Part shown: positions 1-7,090 of the stretch, in pieces
Layout: each line of letters begins with the position of its first letter
Numbering within the stretch: the first letter of the stretch is position 1
Origin: Hymenobacter lucidus
GTDB taxonomy: Bacteria; Bacteroidota; Bacteroidia; Cytophagales; Hymenobacteraceae
NCBI RefSeq assembly: GCF_020447265.1
Contig: NZ_JAJADR010000004.1
Location: 485,618-549,617 of the forward strand
Length of the DNA stretch: 64,000 nt
Direction: 5' to 3'
Program-made: the position numbers and the translations under genes
The notes under the pieces: model-generated
Told to the model about the DNA's origin: nothing
Database searches by the model: none
Seen by the model: the letters and a program-made list of their open reading frames with translations, nothing else

Positions 1-361
1 TAAGGTCGGCGGCGCTGCCCGCCGGGACGGCAAAGGCCGACGCCGAATAGTGCGCCGGCCAGGTGGTGCGGGCCACAATGTCGTGCACCTGCCAGAGGTG
101 GCGCATAGCGGCGCGGGCCCCAATCGTCTCGCCGCAGTGCCGGCACACGCGGGCGTCGGTGAGTAGAAGCTGGCGCTTCTGGCGCAGCTCCCGCAGCATT
201 TCGGGCAGTTCGGCTTCCCGGCGCCGCCGCACCACGCTGGTTACGGCCGAGAATAATTCTCCTTCGCTCACCCCATACTTATGCTGCAGAATATCCAGCG
301 TGTGGGCGCTGAGCATGCCGAAGGACAGCAAATCTTCAAGGTCGGTGAGCAGAGTGGGCAT
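1..361 (-). CDS. Partial hypothetical protein with C2H2-like zinc-finger motif
   Basis: The ATG is at 361 and the reading frame runs leftwards off the window edge, so only the first 120 residues are visible. The N-terminal part is leucine-rich and acidic, followed by a basic stretch (VVRRRREAE). A zinc-binding-like motif follows at about residues 75-94: CRHC, then a paired histidine in RHLWQVHD, giving a C-x2-C-x11-H-x4-H spacing. This resembles a C2H2 finger, but the protein family is not recognised. The gene lies downstream of the palindromic terminator at 377-428, so it is probably transcribed separately from the hydrolase gene. The frame is open throughout with codon use like its neighbours, which supports a real gene. 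Confidence 0.55.
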   Translation of the reverse strand, partial: MPTLLTDLEDLLSFGMLSAHTLDILQHKYGVSEGELFSAVTSVVRRRREAELPEMLRELRQKRQLLLTDARVCRHCGETIGARAAMRHLWQVHDIVARTTWPAHYSASAFAVPAGSAADL

Positions 362-376
362 GGATAAGCTATAAAG

Positions 377-428
377 CGGCGGCCCCGCCGATAAGTTCTC
401 GGCCGAGAACTTATCGGCGGGGCCGCCG
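377..428. terminator. 52-nt perfect palindrome, probable terminator
   Basis: Two 24-nt arms (377-400 and 405-428) are perfectly complementary around the centre GGCC. On the minus strand the stem is followed by CTTTAT, so it can terminate the hydrolase gene just upstream (minus orientation). It is far longer than a minimal terminator. Confidence 0.7.
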
Positions 429-441
429 GGGTTTTGCCTGC

Positions 442-1932
442 TTATTTGCCCGAGTTCTGGGCCGTGCTCTTGGATACTTTCTTCAAATCCTGCTTGGGAT
501 TCGAGCGGGGCGTAATGATTTTGTCGCTGGGCCGGGCGTACTGATCGAGCCAGGTTTGCATCAGCGCCAGCGCTTTGGGGGAGAAATTAGGCTGCTGCTC
601 ACCATTCACCAGCGGCCATTCCGACTCGTCGGGCTGAAATGCGTGGTTGACGCCGGCCACCTTGTATACTTTCACATGGCGGTTGCCGCCCGCTTTGAGG
701 CCTTTTTGCAGGATTGCGAGGTTTTTGCTGGCCGCTACCTGTAGGTCTTCCACGCCATTGAGGGCCAGTACGGGGCATTTCACGGCCGGCAGCTTCAGCT
801 TGGGGTCGAAGTCGAGGTAGTAGCGGTACCAGGGCGAAACGAGCTGAGCTGCCCGGGCGCGGGCCATGTTGGGGTCAATTTCCACGTTGCTCATCCGAAT
901 CATGGCCGCGAGCTTGCCCCGGGCCTGGTTGCTGTTCGGCGTCTGCCGAATGATGCTGATCATCTTGTCGTGCAGCTTCAGGGCCGCGTCTACCTGGGTG
1001 GCATTGCCCCCAATCATGCGCATAATATCCACCTGCTGACGGCGCAGAATGTCGCGGCCCGGCATGCCGTAGCCGGCCAGGGAAACCACGAAGTCGGGAC
1101 CTTTGGGCTCGGTGGCGGCCAGCAGGGCAATGTTGGCGCCCTCACCGTGGCCCATCATGCCCACTTTCTTCTTGTCAATCCGGGCGTGGCTGCGCATGTA
1201 GTCCATGGCCGCTTCAGCATCCGTTTTTAGGTCTACGGTAGTGGCGGCGGCGTATCTCCCCCCCGATTTACCCACGCCCCGGTCGTCGTAGCGCACTACC
1301 GCTATGCCGTGCCGCGTCAGGTAGTCGGCCAGGATGGCAAACATGCGGTAGTCTTCCTGCTGGGCTGCGTCGCGGTCCTGCGGACCCGAATCCGACACCA
1401 GCACGATGGCCGGGAAAGGGCCGTTGCCGTTGGGCGTCGTCACGGTAGCACCCAGGCACAGGTCGGTTTCCTTGTTGGTGATGATAACCTGCTCGGTCTT
1501 GTAGGGCTGCGCGGGCTTAAAGGTCGGGGCGCTAACCACCGCCGCCGGACCCTGAATGAACTTCACCTCTTCCTTCAGACCCGGCTGCTCCCAGATACCC
1601 GTCATGGATTTCCGGTCTCTGCTGAGCTTGCCGTTGAAACGGCTGCCGGCCTGCTCGATCTTGAGGGAAATATCTTCTTTAACGAGCGACATTTCCACGG
1701 GCATGCGGCTTATTTTCTGCCGGGGCATATCCAGGGCCGCGTAGTAGCTGCCGCCGGTGAGGGGCACAATGGTAATAATAAGCTCGAAGCTGCCACCAGG
1801 CACCTTCAGCTGGCCTTTCCACTGCCCGCTCAAAGGAGCGGGCTCGCCACTGGCCGCTAGGCTGCGGGTAGCGGTGAGAGGTACCCAAAAAAGCAGTAAC
1901 GCTATGATTACAGCGTGTAAATATTTATTCAT
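442..1932 (-). CDS. Exported alpha/beta hydrolase, nucleophile serine replaced by glycine
   Basis: A 496-residue protein with an N-terminal hydrophobic signal segment (residues about 5-28), a beta-rich N-terminal domain and a C-terminal alpha/beta-hydrolase fold. Family features are clear: the DDRGVGKSGG strand-loop, a nucleophile-elbow position reading GHGEG, an acid candidate in LNGVEDLQV and the histidine in GVNHAFQ. In this family the elbow normally reads GHSEG, so the serine is missing (codon at 1144-1146 is GGT). The other two triad residues look intact. The ATG at 1932 was chosen over an in-frame TTG at 1941 because it gives a normal signal peptide. A good -7 element TAAATTTG sits upstream at 1992-1999. 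Either the protein is a non-catalytic relative, or a single base differs from the true sequence (AGT to GGT). Confidence 0.85.
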   Translation of the reverse strand: MNKYLHAVIIALLLFWVPLTATRSLAASGEPAPLSGQWKGQLKVPGGSFELIITIVPLTGGSYYAALDMPRQKISRMPVEMSLVKEDISLKIEQAGSRFNGKLSRDRKSMTGIWEQPGLKEEVKFIQGPAAVVSAPTFKPAQPYKTEQVIITNKETDLCLGATVTTPNGNGPFPAIVLVSDSGPQDRDAAQQEDYRMFAILADYLTRHGIAVVRYDDRGVGKSGGRYAAATTVDLKTDAEAAMDYMRSHARIDKKKVGMMGHGEGANIALLAATEPKGPDFVVSLAGYGMPGRDILRRQQVDIMRMIGGNATQVDAALKLHDKMISIIRQTPNSNQARGKLAAMIRMSNVEIDPNMARARAAQLVSPWYRYYLDFDPKLKLPAVKCPVLALNGVEDLQVAASKNLAILQKGLKAGGNRHVKVYKVAGVNHAFQPDESEWPLVNGEQQPNFSPKALALMQTWLDQYARPSDKIITPRSNPKQDLKKVSKSTAQNSGK

Positions 1933-1991
1933 AAAGTGCAACTTATAAACGGTTTGAGGCCGTGTACAGAGGGGAAATGCCTCGAAAATAC

Positions 1992-1999
1992 CAAATTTA
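1992..1999 (-). promoter_or_regulatory. -7 promoter element of the hydrolase gene
   Basis: The minus strand reads TAAATTTG, an exact match to the Bacteroidota TAnnTTTG element, about 60 nt upstream of the ATG at 1932. A weaker TATTTTCG lies at 1983-1990. Confidence 0.45.
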
Positions 2000-2307
2000 C
2001 GTGAGACTCACCGCAGAAGATTCAGGAGCTGGACCGTAGCAGCCGCCCACCACCAGGCCCAAAGCCGGGCCGCATCCGACCCGACAGCTTCCTTCCTGAA
2101 AATGACTGCGCGGGTCCGGATTAAGTATTGTATAATTCATATATGAAGCTTGGTGCCAGCTCTGCGCGGCTTGCCCTGTACTTTCCGGCCCGCCGCACCA
2201 GCTTTATAGCTGCCCTCAACCGCGTCGTTGGTGGGCCGCAGCAGCAGCCTCGTAGCGGGGGCGCGACCTACTATATAAGGAGTGGGGCTGCGGCAGCTGG
2301 CCAGGTA
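2000..2307. other. Intergenic stretch without a supported gene
   Basis: Between the hydrolase promoter and the terminator of the receptor gene. A 76-codon frame is open on the plus strand at 2128-2358, but it runs through the terminator hairpin and has no protein-like features, so I do not call it. Confidence 0.5.
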
Positions 2308-2344
2308 CAAAAAAAGAGCGGACGGAGAAATTCTCCGCCCGCTC
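2308..2344 (-). terminator. Rho-independent terminator of the Oar-like receptor gene
   Basis: A stem (GAGCGGxCGGAGAA paired with its complement, 2316-2344) is preceded on the plus strand by an A-run at 2309-2315, that is, a T-run following the stem on the minus strand. It sits 35 nt beyond the receptor stop codon. Confidence 0.8.
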
Positions 2345-2378
2345 CCGGGTACTGTTAGCTTGGTAGCAAGCCGCGTGC

Positions 2379-5300
2379 TTAGTTGAAGATGTAGCGCACG
2401 CCAAGCTGACCCTGCCAGCGCGAAGCCAACGACGATACGTCCCAGGGGTTGCTACGGGTAGCAATGTTCTTGGGGAACGAGAAGGTGGGCTGCACGCCGG
2501 CCCCGGTCGACTCCACACGCAGCAGCTCAATGGCGTTGTTCTGCACCGAGTACTGGTGGCCCCAGTCGTTGTTGAGCAGGTTAGTAGCGTTGATGATGTC
2601 GAAGGTCACCTGGATGGTGTTCTTCTTGCCACCGGCCATGAAGTTGAAGTCCTGGGCTACGCGCAGGTCAAGCTGGTGCGTCCAGGGCAGGCGGGAGGAG
2701 AAGCGCTGGGCATACTCGCCGCGGTGCTTGCTCAGGTAGTCGTCGTTGTTGATGAAGGCATCCAGCTGAGCCTGTACTTCGGCCAGCGTGCGGGTGTCGG
2801 TCGTCACCAGCTTGATTTCGTTCACGTCGCGCACATCCCGCGGAATGTAGAACAGGTCGTTGCCGTTGTTGCCGTCGCTGTTCAGGTCGGTGCTGTTGCC
2901 GTACACGTAGGTGAGCGGCTGGCCCGACAAGCCTTCGTACACGGCCGAGATGGTCGTGGCCAGCTTATCGCCGGCGTAATGGAAGGTGTAGCCGGCCGTG
3001 GCCAGCACCCGGTGCCGCCGGTCGTTGAGCGAGAAGCTCAGCTCCGGGTTGTTCGGGTCGGTGATGATCTGGTTGAAGCCAAAGTTCGAGGAAGCCGTGG
3101 TGTTGAAGCCGCTGTTTACTTCCTTCGACTTGCCATAGGTATAGGCCACGGAGGTGTTCAGACCGTCGCCAAACTGCTTCTGGAGCTGGCCCGTCAGGTT
3201 ATAGCGGAAGCCCTGGTCGGTGTTTTTCAGCACATACACGTTCGTGAAGTTCGCATCGACGCGGCGGGCGGCGCCGCTGGCGTATACCGGGCGCTTATCG
3301 GGGCCGGCCAGGTTGCCGATGGGGGCAGCCAGGTTAGCATCCTGGTAGTAGATGTCGTTCAGCGTCTTCGAGTACACGCCTTCCAGCGTCGCAATGACGT
3401 CGCCGGGCAGGCGGAAATCCACAGCCAGGTTGGAGCGCCACACCTGGGGCAGCTTGAAGTCCTTGGCCAGCACATTGATCTGGGCGGTTTTCGAAGCGCC
3501 AGCGCTGTAGGTAGTCGGAATCCGGTCCACGTTGGTTTCAATCGTCGACAGGTACTTCGGCGTAGCTGGGTTGCTTGTGTTGTACGACGTGTTGTTGATG
3601 TCCAGGTTGCCCTGAATCATGCCGCTGTTGGAGTAGCTGTTGGCAATCCAGACGTAGGGCACGCGGCCCGTGAAAATACCCGTACCACCGCGCACCTGGA
3701 TTTTGGCGTCGTTGTTCAGGTCATAGTTGAAGCCCAGGCGGGGTGCCCACAGCAGCTGGCCGTTGGGCACGTTCTGGGTGTTCAGGTCGCCGTACTTATC
3801 GAAAGCTGATTGGTTTTCTACCAGCGGGTTATAAGCCGGCTTATCCACAAACACGGGCACGTCGAGGCGCAAGCCGGCCGTCAGGCGCAGGTTCTGGATG
3901 GGCGAGTACTGGTCCTGCACGTAGAAGCCGAGCTGCATAGCCTTGAAAGCCGCTGCTCCGTCGCCGGAGGTAGCGTAGGCCGCCTGTACCCGGGTAGCCT
4001 TGTCGGCGTAGAAGTTTTGCAGCGATGTAAACGTGTAAGCACCGCTGCCGTCACTGATAAACAAGTTGCGGAACTTGAAGCCTTCGTTGTGCGTGCCCAG
4101 CGTGAAGGTGTGCTTGCCGAAAGTGGCCGTTAGGTTGTCGGTTACTTCCACAATGTCCTGGTTCAGGCTGTTGAGGGCCGAGTTACGCTCAGTGCCAAAC
4201 AGGTAAGTGTTGCCGTTGTCGGCAATGCTGAAGGCTGGCAGCAGGGCACCGCGCGTCACGCGGCCGTCCCGGATGCGGCTGTAGCTGAGCAGCAGCTTGT
4301 TGGAGAAGCGGCCGAAGCGGCTGTTCAGTTCGGCTACCGAGCTGTTGGTCACGTTGCTGAAGCGGTAGCCGTTGTTGCCGAAGCGGAAGTTGATGGACGA
4401 GCGGGTAATGTTGTCGGTGAAGGCCTCAACGTAGTTGTGGCGCAGCGTGAGCTGGTTGTTGTCCGAAAGGTTGAAGTCTAGGCGCGCAAATACCTTGTTG
4501 CTTTCCGTGCGCAGCACTTCCTCATCGGCGCTGCCCACCTCGTAGCCGTAGCGTTGCTTGGCATAGGCGGCAATGCCGGCCAGGGTAGTGGGGTTGATGC
4601 TCGACGCGGACGTGCCGGGCGTGAAGCCCAGCGGGGTGCTGGCGCGGGCAATTTCACCGTTCAGGAAAAAGAAAACCTTGTCGCGTACCAAAGCGCCGCC
4701 CACCCGGAAGCCGGTCTGGTAGTTCGAAAACTTGTCGGCCTTGGTGCGGGGTTCCGTTACGCTCTTGCCAATGGTGTTCTGATTCCGGCCAAAGCCGTAA
4801 ATCGAGGCCGACAGATCGTTCGAGCCCGAGCGGGTAATGGCGTTGATACCGCCGCCGGTGAAGTTGCCGAGCATCACGTCGTAGGGCGACACTACCACCT
4901 GGATTTCCTGGATGGCATCGAGGGCAATAGGCTGGGTGCCAGCCTGGCCGCCGGGCGTGGCGCTGGGGGCCAATCCAAACACGTCGTTGTTCACGGCGCC
5001 GTCAATGGTGATGTTGTTGTAGCGGTTGTTGGCGCCACCAATCGAGCTGCTCCCGCCGCCGTTGGCCTGGGGCGTGAGGCGCACGAAGTCGTTCAACGAG
5101 CGGCTGAGCGTGGGTAGGCGCTGGATCTGCTCCCGTGAAATGCGGGTTTCCGAACCCATGCGGCTGGCGTTCATGATACCGTCGCGGCGGGCACTTACCA
5201 CCACTTCGTTCAGCTGCTGGGTGGCTTCGTTCAGGTTGATGTCGAGGCGCAGGTTCTGGCCCAAGCTCAAATACACCCCTTCCCGGCTGATGTCCTTGTA

Positions 5301-5564
5301 GCCGATGTAGGTAACGCGCACGGTGTACGGCCCGCCAACGCGCATGTTCTGGATGTTGTAGCGGCCTTCCGAGTTGGTAGGGGCAATATACTGGGTGTTG
5401 GTCGGCCCGTGAATGGCAATGATGGTAGCCCCCGGAAGTTCGGCTCCATCCTTGTCGGTGATGCTGCCACCCATGGCAGCGGTGGTGCTCTGCGCCATGC
5501 CCCAGCGCGCCGACAGCAGCGTCAGGAGCAAAAGCACCAGATGGCGTAAACGTAAGTTACTCAT
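2379..5564 (-). CDS. Oar-like TonB-dependent outer-membrane receptor
   Basis: A 1061-residue outer-membrane receptor. The start at 5564 gives a classic signal peptide (MSNLRLRHLVLLLLTLL, cleavage near WGMAQS). Residues about 28-115 form a carboxypeptidase-regulatory-like beta-sandwich (VTYIGYKD motif), ending with LNEVVVSARR before the plug. The plug contains ITIDGAVNNDVFG and GGGINAITRSG, both typical of Oar-type receptors. The rest is a large beta-barrel ending GQLGVRYIFN, with a C-terminal aromatic region as expected for barrel assembly. The substrate is unknown; Oar-like receptors in other bacteria have been linked to adhesion or uptake of large substrates. The gene is monocistronic, with a TACCTTTG -7 element upstream (5608-5615) and its own terminator. 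Confidence 0.9.
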   Translation of the reverse strand: MSNLRLRHLVLLLLTLLSARWGMAQSTTAAMGGSITDKDGAELPGATIIAIHGPTNTQYIAPTNSEGRYNIQNMRVGGPYTVRVTYIGYKDISREGVYLSLGQNLRLDINLNEATQQLNEVVVSARRDGIMNASRMGSETRISREQIQRLPTLSRSLNDFVRLTPQANGGGSSSIGGANNRYNNITIDGAVNNDVFGLAPSATPGGQAGTQPIALDAIQEIQVVVSPYDVMLGNFTGGGINAITRSGSNDLSASIYGFGRNQNTIGKSVTEPRTKADKFSNYQTGFRVGGALVRDKVFFFLNGEIARASTPLGFTPGTSASSINPTTLAGIAAYAKQRYGYEVGSADEEVLRTESNKVFARLDFNLSDNNQLTLRHNYVEAFTDNITRSSINFRFGNNGYRFSNVTNSSVAELNSRFGRFSNKLLLSYSRIRDGRVTRGALLPAFSIADNGNTYLFGTERNSALNSLNQDIVEVTDNLTATFGKHTFTLGTHNEGFKFRNLFISDGSGAYTFTSLQNFYADKATRVQAAYATSGDGAAAFKAMQLGFYVQDQYSPIQNLRLTAGLRLDVPVFVDKPAYNPLVENQSAFDKYGDLNTQNVPNGQLLWAPRLGFNYDLNNDAKIQVRGGTGIFTGRVPYVWIANSYSNSGMIQGNLDINNTSYNTSNPATPKYLSTIETNVDRIPTTYSAGASKTAQINVLAKDFKLPQVWRSNLAVDFRLPGDVIATLEGVYSKTLNDIYYQDANLAAPIGNLAGPDKRPVYASGAARRVDANFTNVYVLKNTDQGFRYNLTGQLQKQFGDGLNTSVAYTYGKSKEVNSGFNTTASSNFGFNQIITDPNNPELSFSLNDRRHRVLATAGYTFHYAGDKLATTISAVYEGLSGQPLTYVYGNSTDLNSDGNNGNDLFYIPRDVRDVNEIKLVTTDTRTLAEVQAQLDAFINNDDYLSKHRGEYAQRFSSRLPWTHQLDLRVAQDFNFMAGGKKNTIQVTFDIINATNLLNNDWGHQYSVQNNAIELLRVESTGAGVQPTFSFPKNIATRSNPWDVSSLASRWQGQLGVRYIFN

Positions 5565-5607
5565 AAATAAGCGGTTGTTGGAAAAATCCCTTTTTTCTAA
5601 GGGGCCG

Positions 5608-5615
5608 CAAAGGTA
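5608..5615 (-). promoter_or_regulatory. -7 promoter element of the Oar-like receptor gene
   Basis: The minus strand reads TACCTTTG, an exact TAnnTTTG match, 43 nt upstream of the start codon at 5564. No convincing TTG -33 element is seen. Confidence 0.55.
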
Positions 5616-5618
5616 CAA

Positions 5619-6067
5619 GCACTTTTCTATTTTTGTACTATGCAGTTATGATTAACTTTTTGGCCCGTATCTAGTGAGCTAGTAATCAGTAAGAGTATGC
5701 GGTTTAATGACGTGCTATAGATTTATTTAGCTTGTATATCTCGATTTTAATGTGTTTGCGCATATCTTATTCAATTGTATTGTTACTAGTTATAATAATT
5801 GCCCTTTGGTGACTTTTGGTGTCGTATAATGCAATTCTATATTGAAATAGTCAGGGCCTGCATATTGGCTCATCCGCCGCTGGATATTGCCATAACCACC
5901 TGACTGATAAGCCGAAATTGGCCGCCGATAGTACTGAGCCGGGCCGCTTAAGACGCACGGCTCACTCTATCGTTATTGCCGGCGCCCGAAGCTGGCGAAG
6001 GGGGCCGCGCAGCCCCGGGAGCAATAATATAGTCTATGGCTTATATTGAACTGCTTAACCTGCGACA
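5619..6067. other. Divergent intergenic region with an A/T-rich block
   Basis: About 450 bases between the divergently transcribed receptor and PD40 genes. Positions about 5640-5870 are visibly much richer in A/T than the surroundings and have no open frame that looks coding. The remainder (5880-6060) is GC-rich with no recognisable feature. Confidence 0.5.
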
Positions 6068-6964
6068 ATGCGTCTTTCCCTGCTATCCGTTCTGTTCAGC
6101 TTGCTCTTACTGGTGATGCCCCGAGCAGGGCAGGCCCAGGCCAGAACCTTTGCCCCCGACACGCTCTCCGACGGCGGCGTTTTTGGATTGGCTTTGTCCC
6201 ATGATGGCACCGAAGCCTATTTCACCGACTCAGACCGCACCCGCACTAGCTTGCGGCTCATGCAGGCCAAGCGGGTGGCCGGGCGCTGGCAAACGCCCAC
6301 GCTGGTGCCCTTTGCCAGCCCATTCCGCGACATCGACCCCATCTTTTCGCCCGATGGCCAGCGCCTGTATTTCAACTCCACCCGGCCCTACGACAACTCA
6401 GCTACCGAACGGCCCAACTTCGACGTGTGGGTGGTGGAGCGCACCGGCAGCGGCTGGTCGGAGCCCCGGCGCGTGGCCGGCGTTTCCCAGGACTCGACCA
6501 GTGAATCATACGCCTCAGTAGCCCGCAATGGCACTATGTATTTCACTTCTACCCGTCGCGGGGGGGCGGGCAAATCCGATATCTACGCTTCCCGGTTGAA
6601 AAACGGGCAGTATCAGCCAGCCCAGGCGCTTGCCCTGAATACGCCCGGCTCGGATGGCAACCCCTTCATTTCGGCCAACGACCAGTTGCTGCTCTTCATT
6701 TCCGACCGGCCCGGCGGCTTCGGCGGCACCGACCTTTACCTAAGCTACCGGCAGGGCAAAGGCTGGAGCCAACCCTACAACCTGGGCCCCAAAGTGAATA
6801 CGGCGGGCAGTGAGTTTTGCCCCGCTTTGTCGGCTGATGGCCGCACGCTCTACTTTTCCCGTACCGAGCGCAACGGCGACACGATTGTGCGCGAAGACTT
6901 GTACTCTATTCCGGTGGCCGAATTGGGGTTGCCCCGGGAAATTGAGCGACGCGTGCGGCGGTAA
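6068..6964 (+). CDS. Secreted PD40/TolB-like beta-propeller protein
   Basis: A 298-residue exported protein with a signal peptide (cleavage after about residue 26, GQAQA). The body consists of repeated WD40-like PD40 blades with the recurring pattern 'F-SPDGQRLYF-S-R' seen at DPIFSPDGQRLYFNS, ANDQLLLFISDRPGGFGG and ALSADGRTLYFSRT. Propellers of this type, related to TolB and OmpA-linked PD40 proteins, usually mediate protein interactions; the partner here is unknown. It is a single gene in front of uvrA, 126 nt upstream of it. Confidence in the fold is high, but the function is not known. Confidence 0.85.
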   Translation: MRLSLLSVLFSLLLLVMPRAGQAQARTFAPDTLSDGGVFGLALSHDGTEAYFTDSDRTRTSLRLMQAKRVAGRWQTPTLVPFASPFRDIDPIFSPDGQRLYFNSTRPYDNSATERPNFDVWVVERTGSGWSEPRRVAGVSQDSTSESYASVARNGTMYFTSTRRGGAGKSDIYASRLKNGQYQPAQALALNTPGSDGNPFISANDQLLLFISDRPGGFGGTDLYLSYRQGKGWSQPYNLGPKVNTAGSEFCPALSADGRTLYFSRTERNGDTIVREDLYSIPVAELGLPREIERRVRR

Positions 6965-7025
6965 TAGCAGTCGGTGGGAGCAGTAATTTCTTTGGCTTGT
7001 CTCGTCTTCGGCTGTCAATCCGCCG

Positions 7026-7033
7026 TACCTTCG
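7026..7033 (+). promoter_or_regulatory. Possible -7 element of uvrA
   Basis: TACCTTCG, one mismatch from TAnnTTTG, lies 57 nt upstream of the chosen uvrA ATG. It is within the extended reading frame, which argues for the downstream start. Confidence 0.35.
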
Positions 7034-7090
7034 TAGGTCTAATTGCCGCAGCGGAAACCTTCCCGGTTGCTTCGGCTGTTTAACCTTTCT

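Noticed and set aside
2128..2358. 76-codon plus-strand frame upstream of the Oar receptor terminator
   Set aside because: It runs through the terminator hairpin, has no protein-like features and lacks support.
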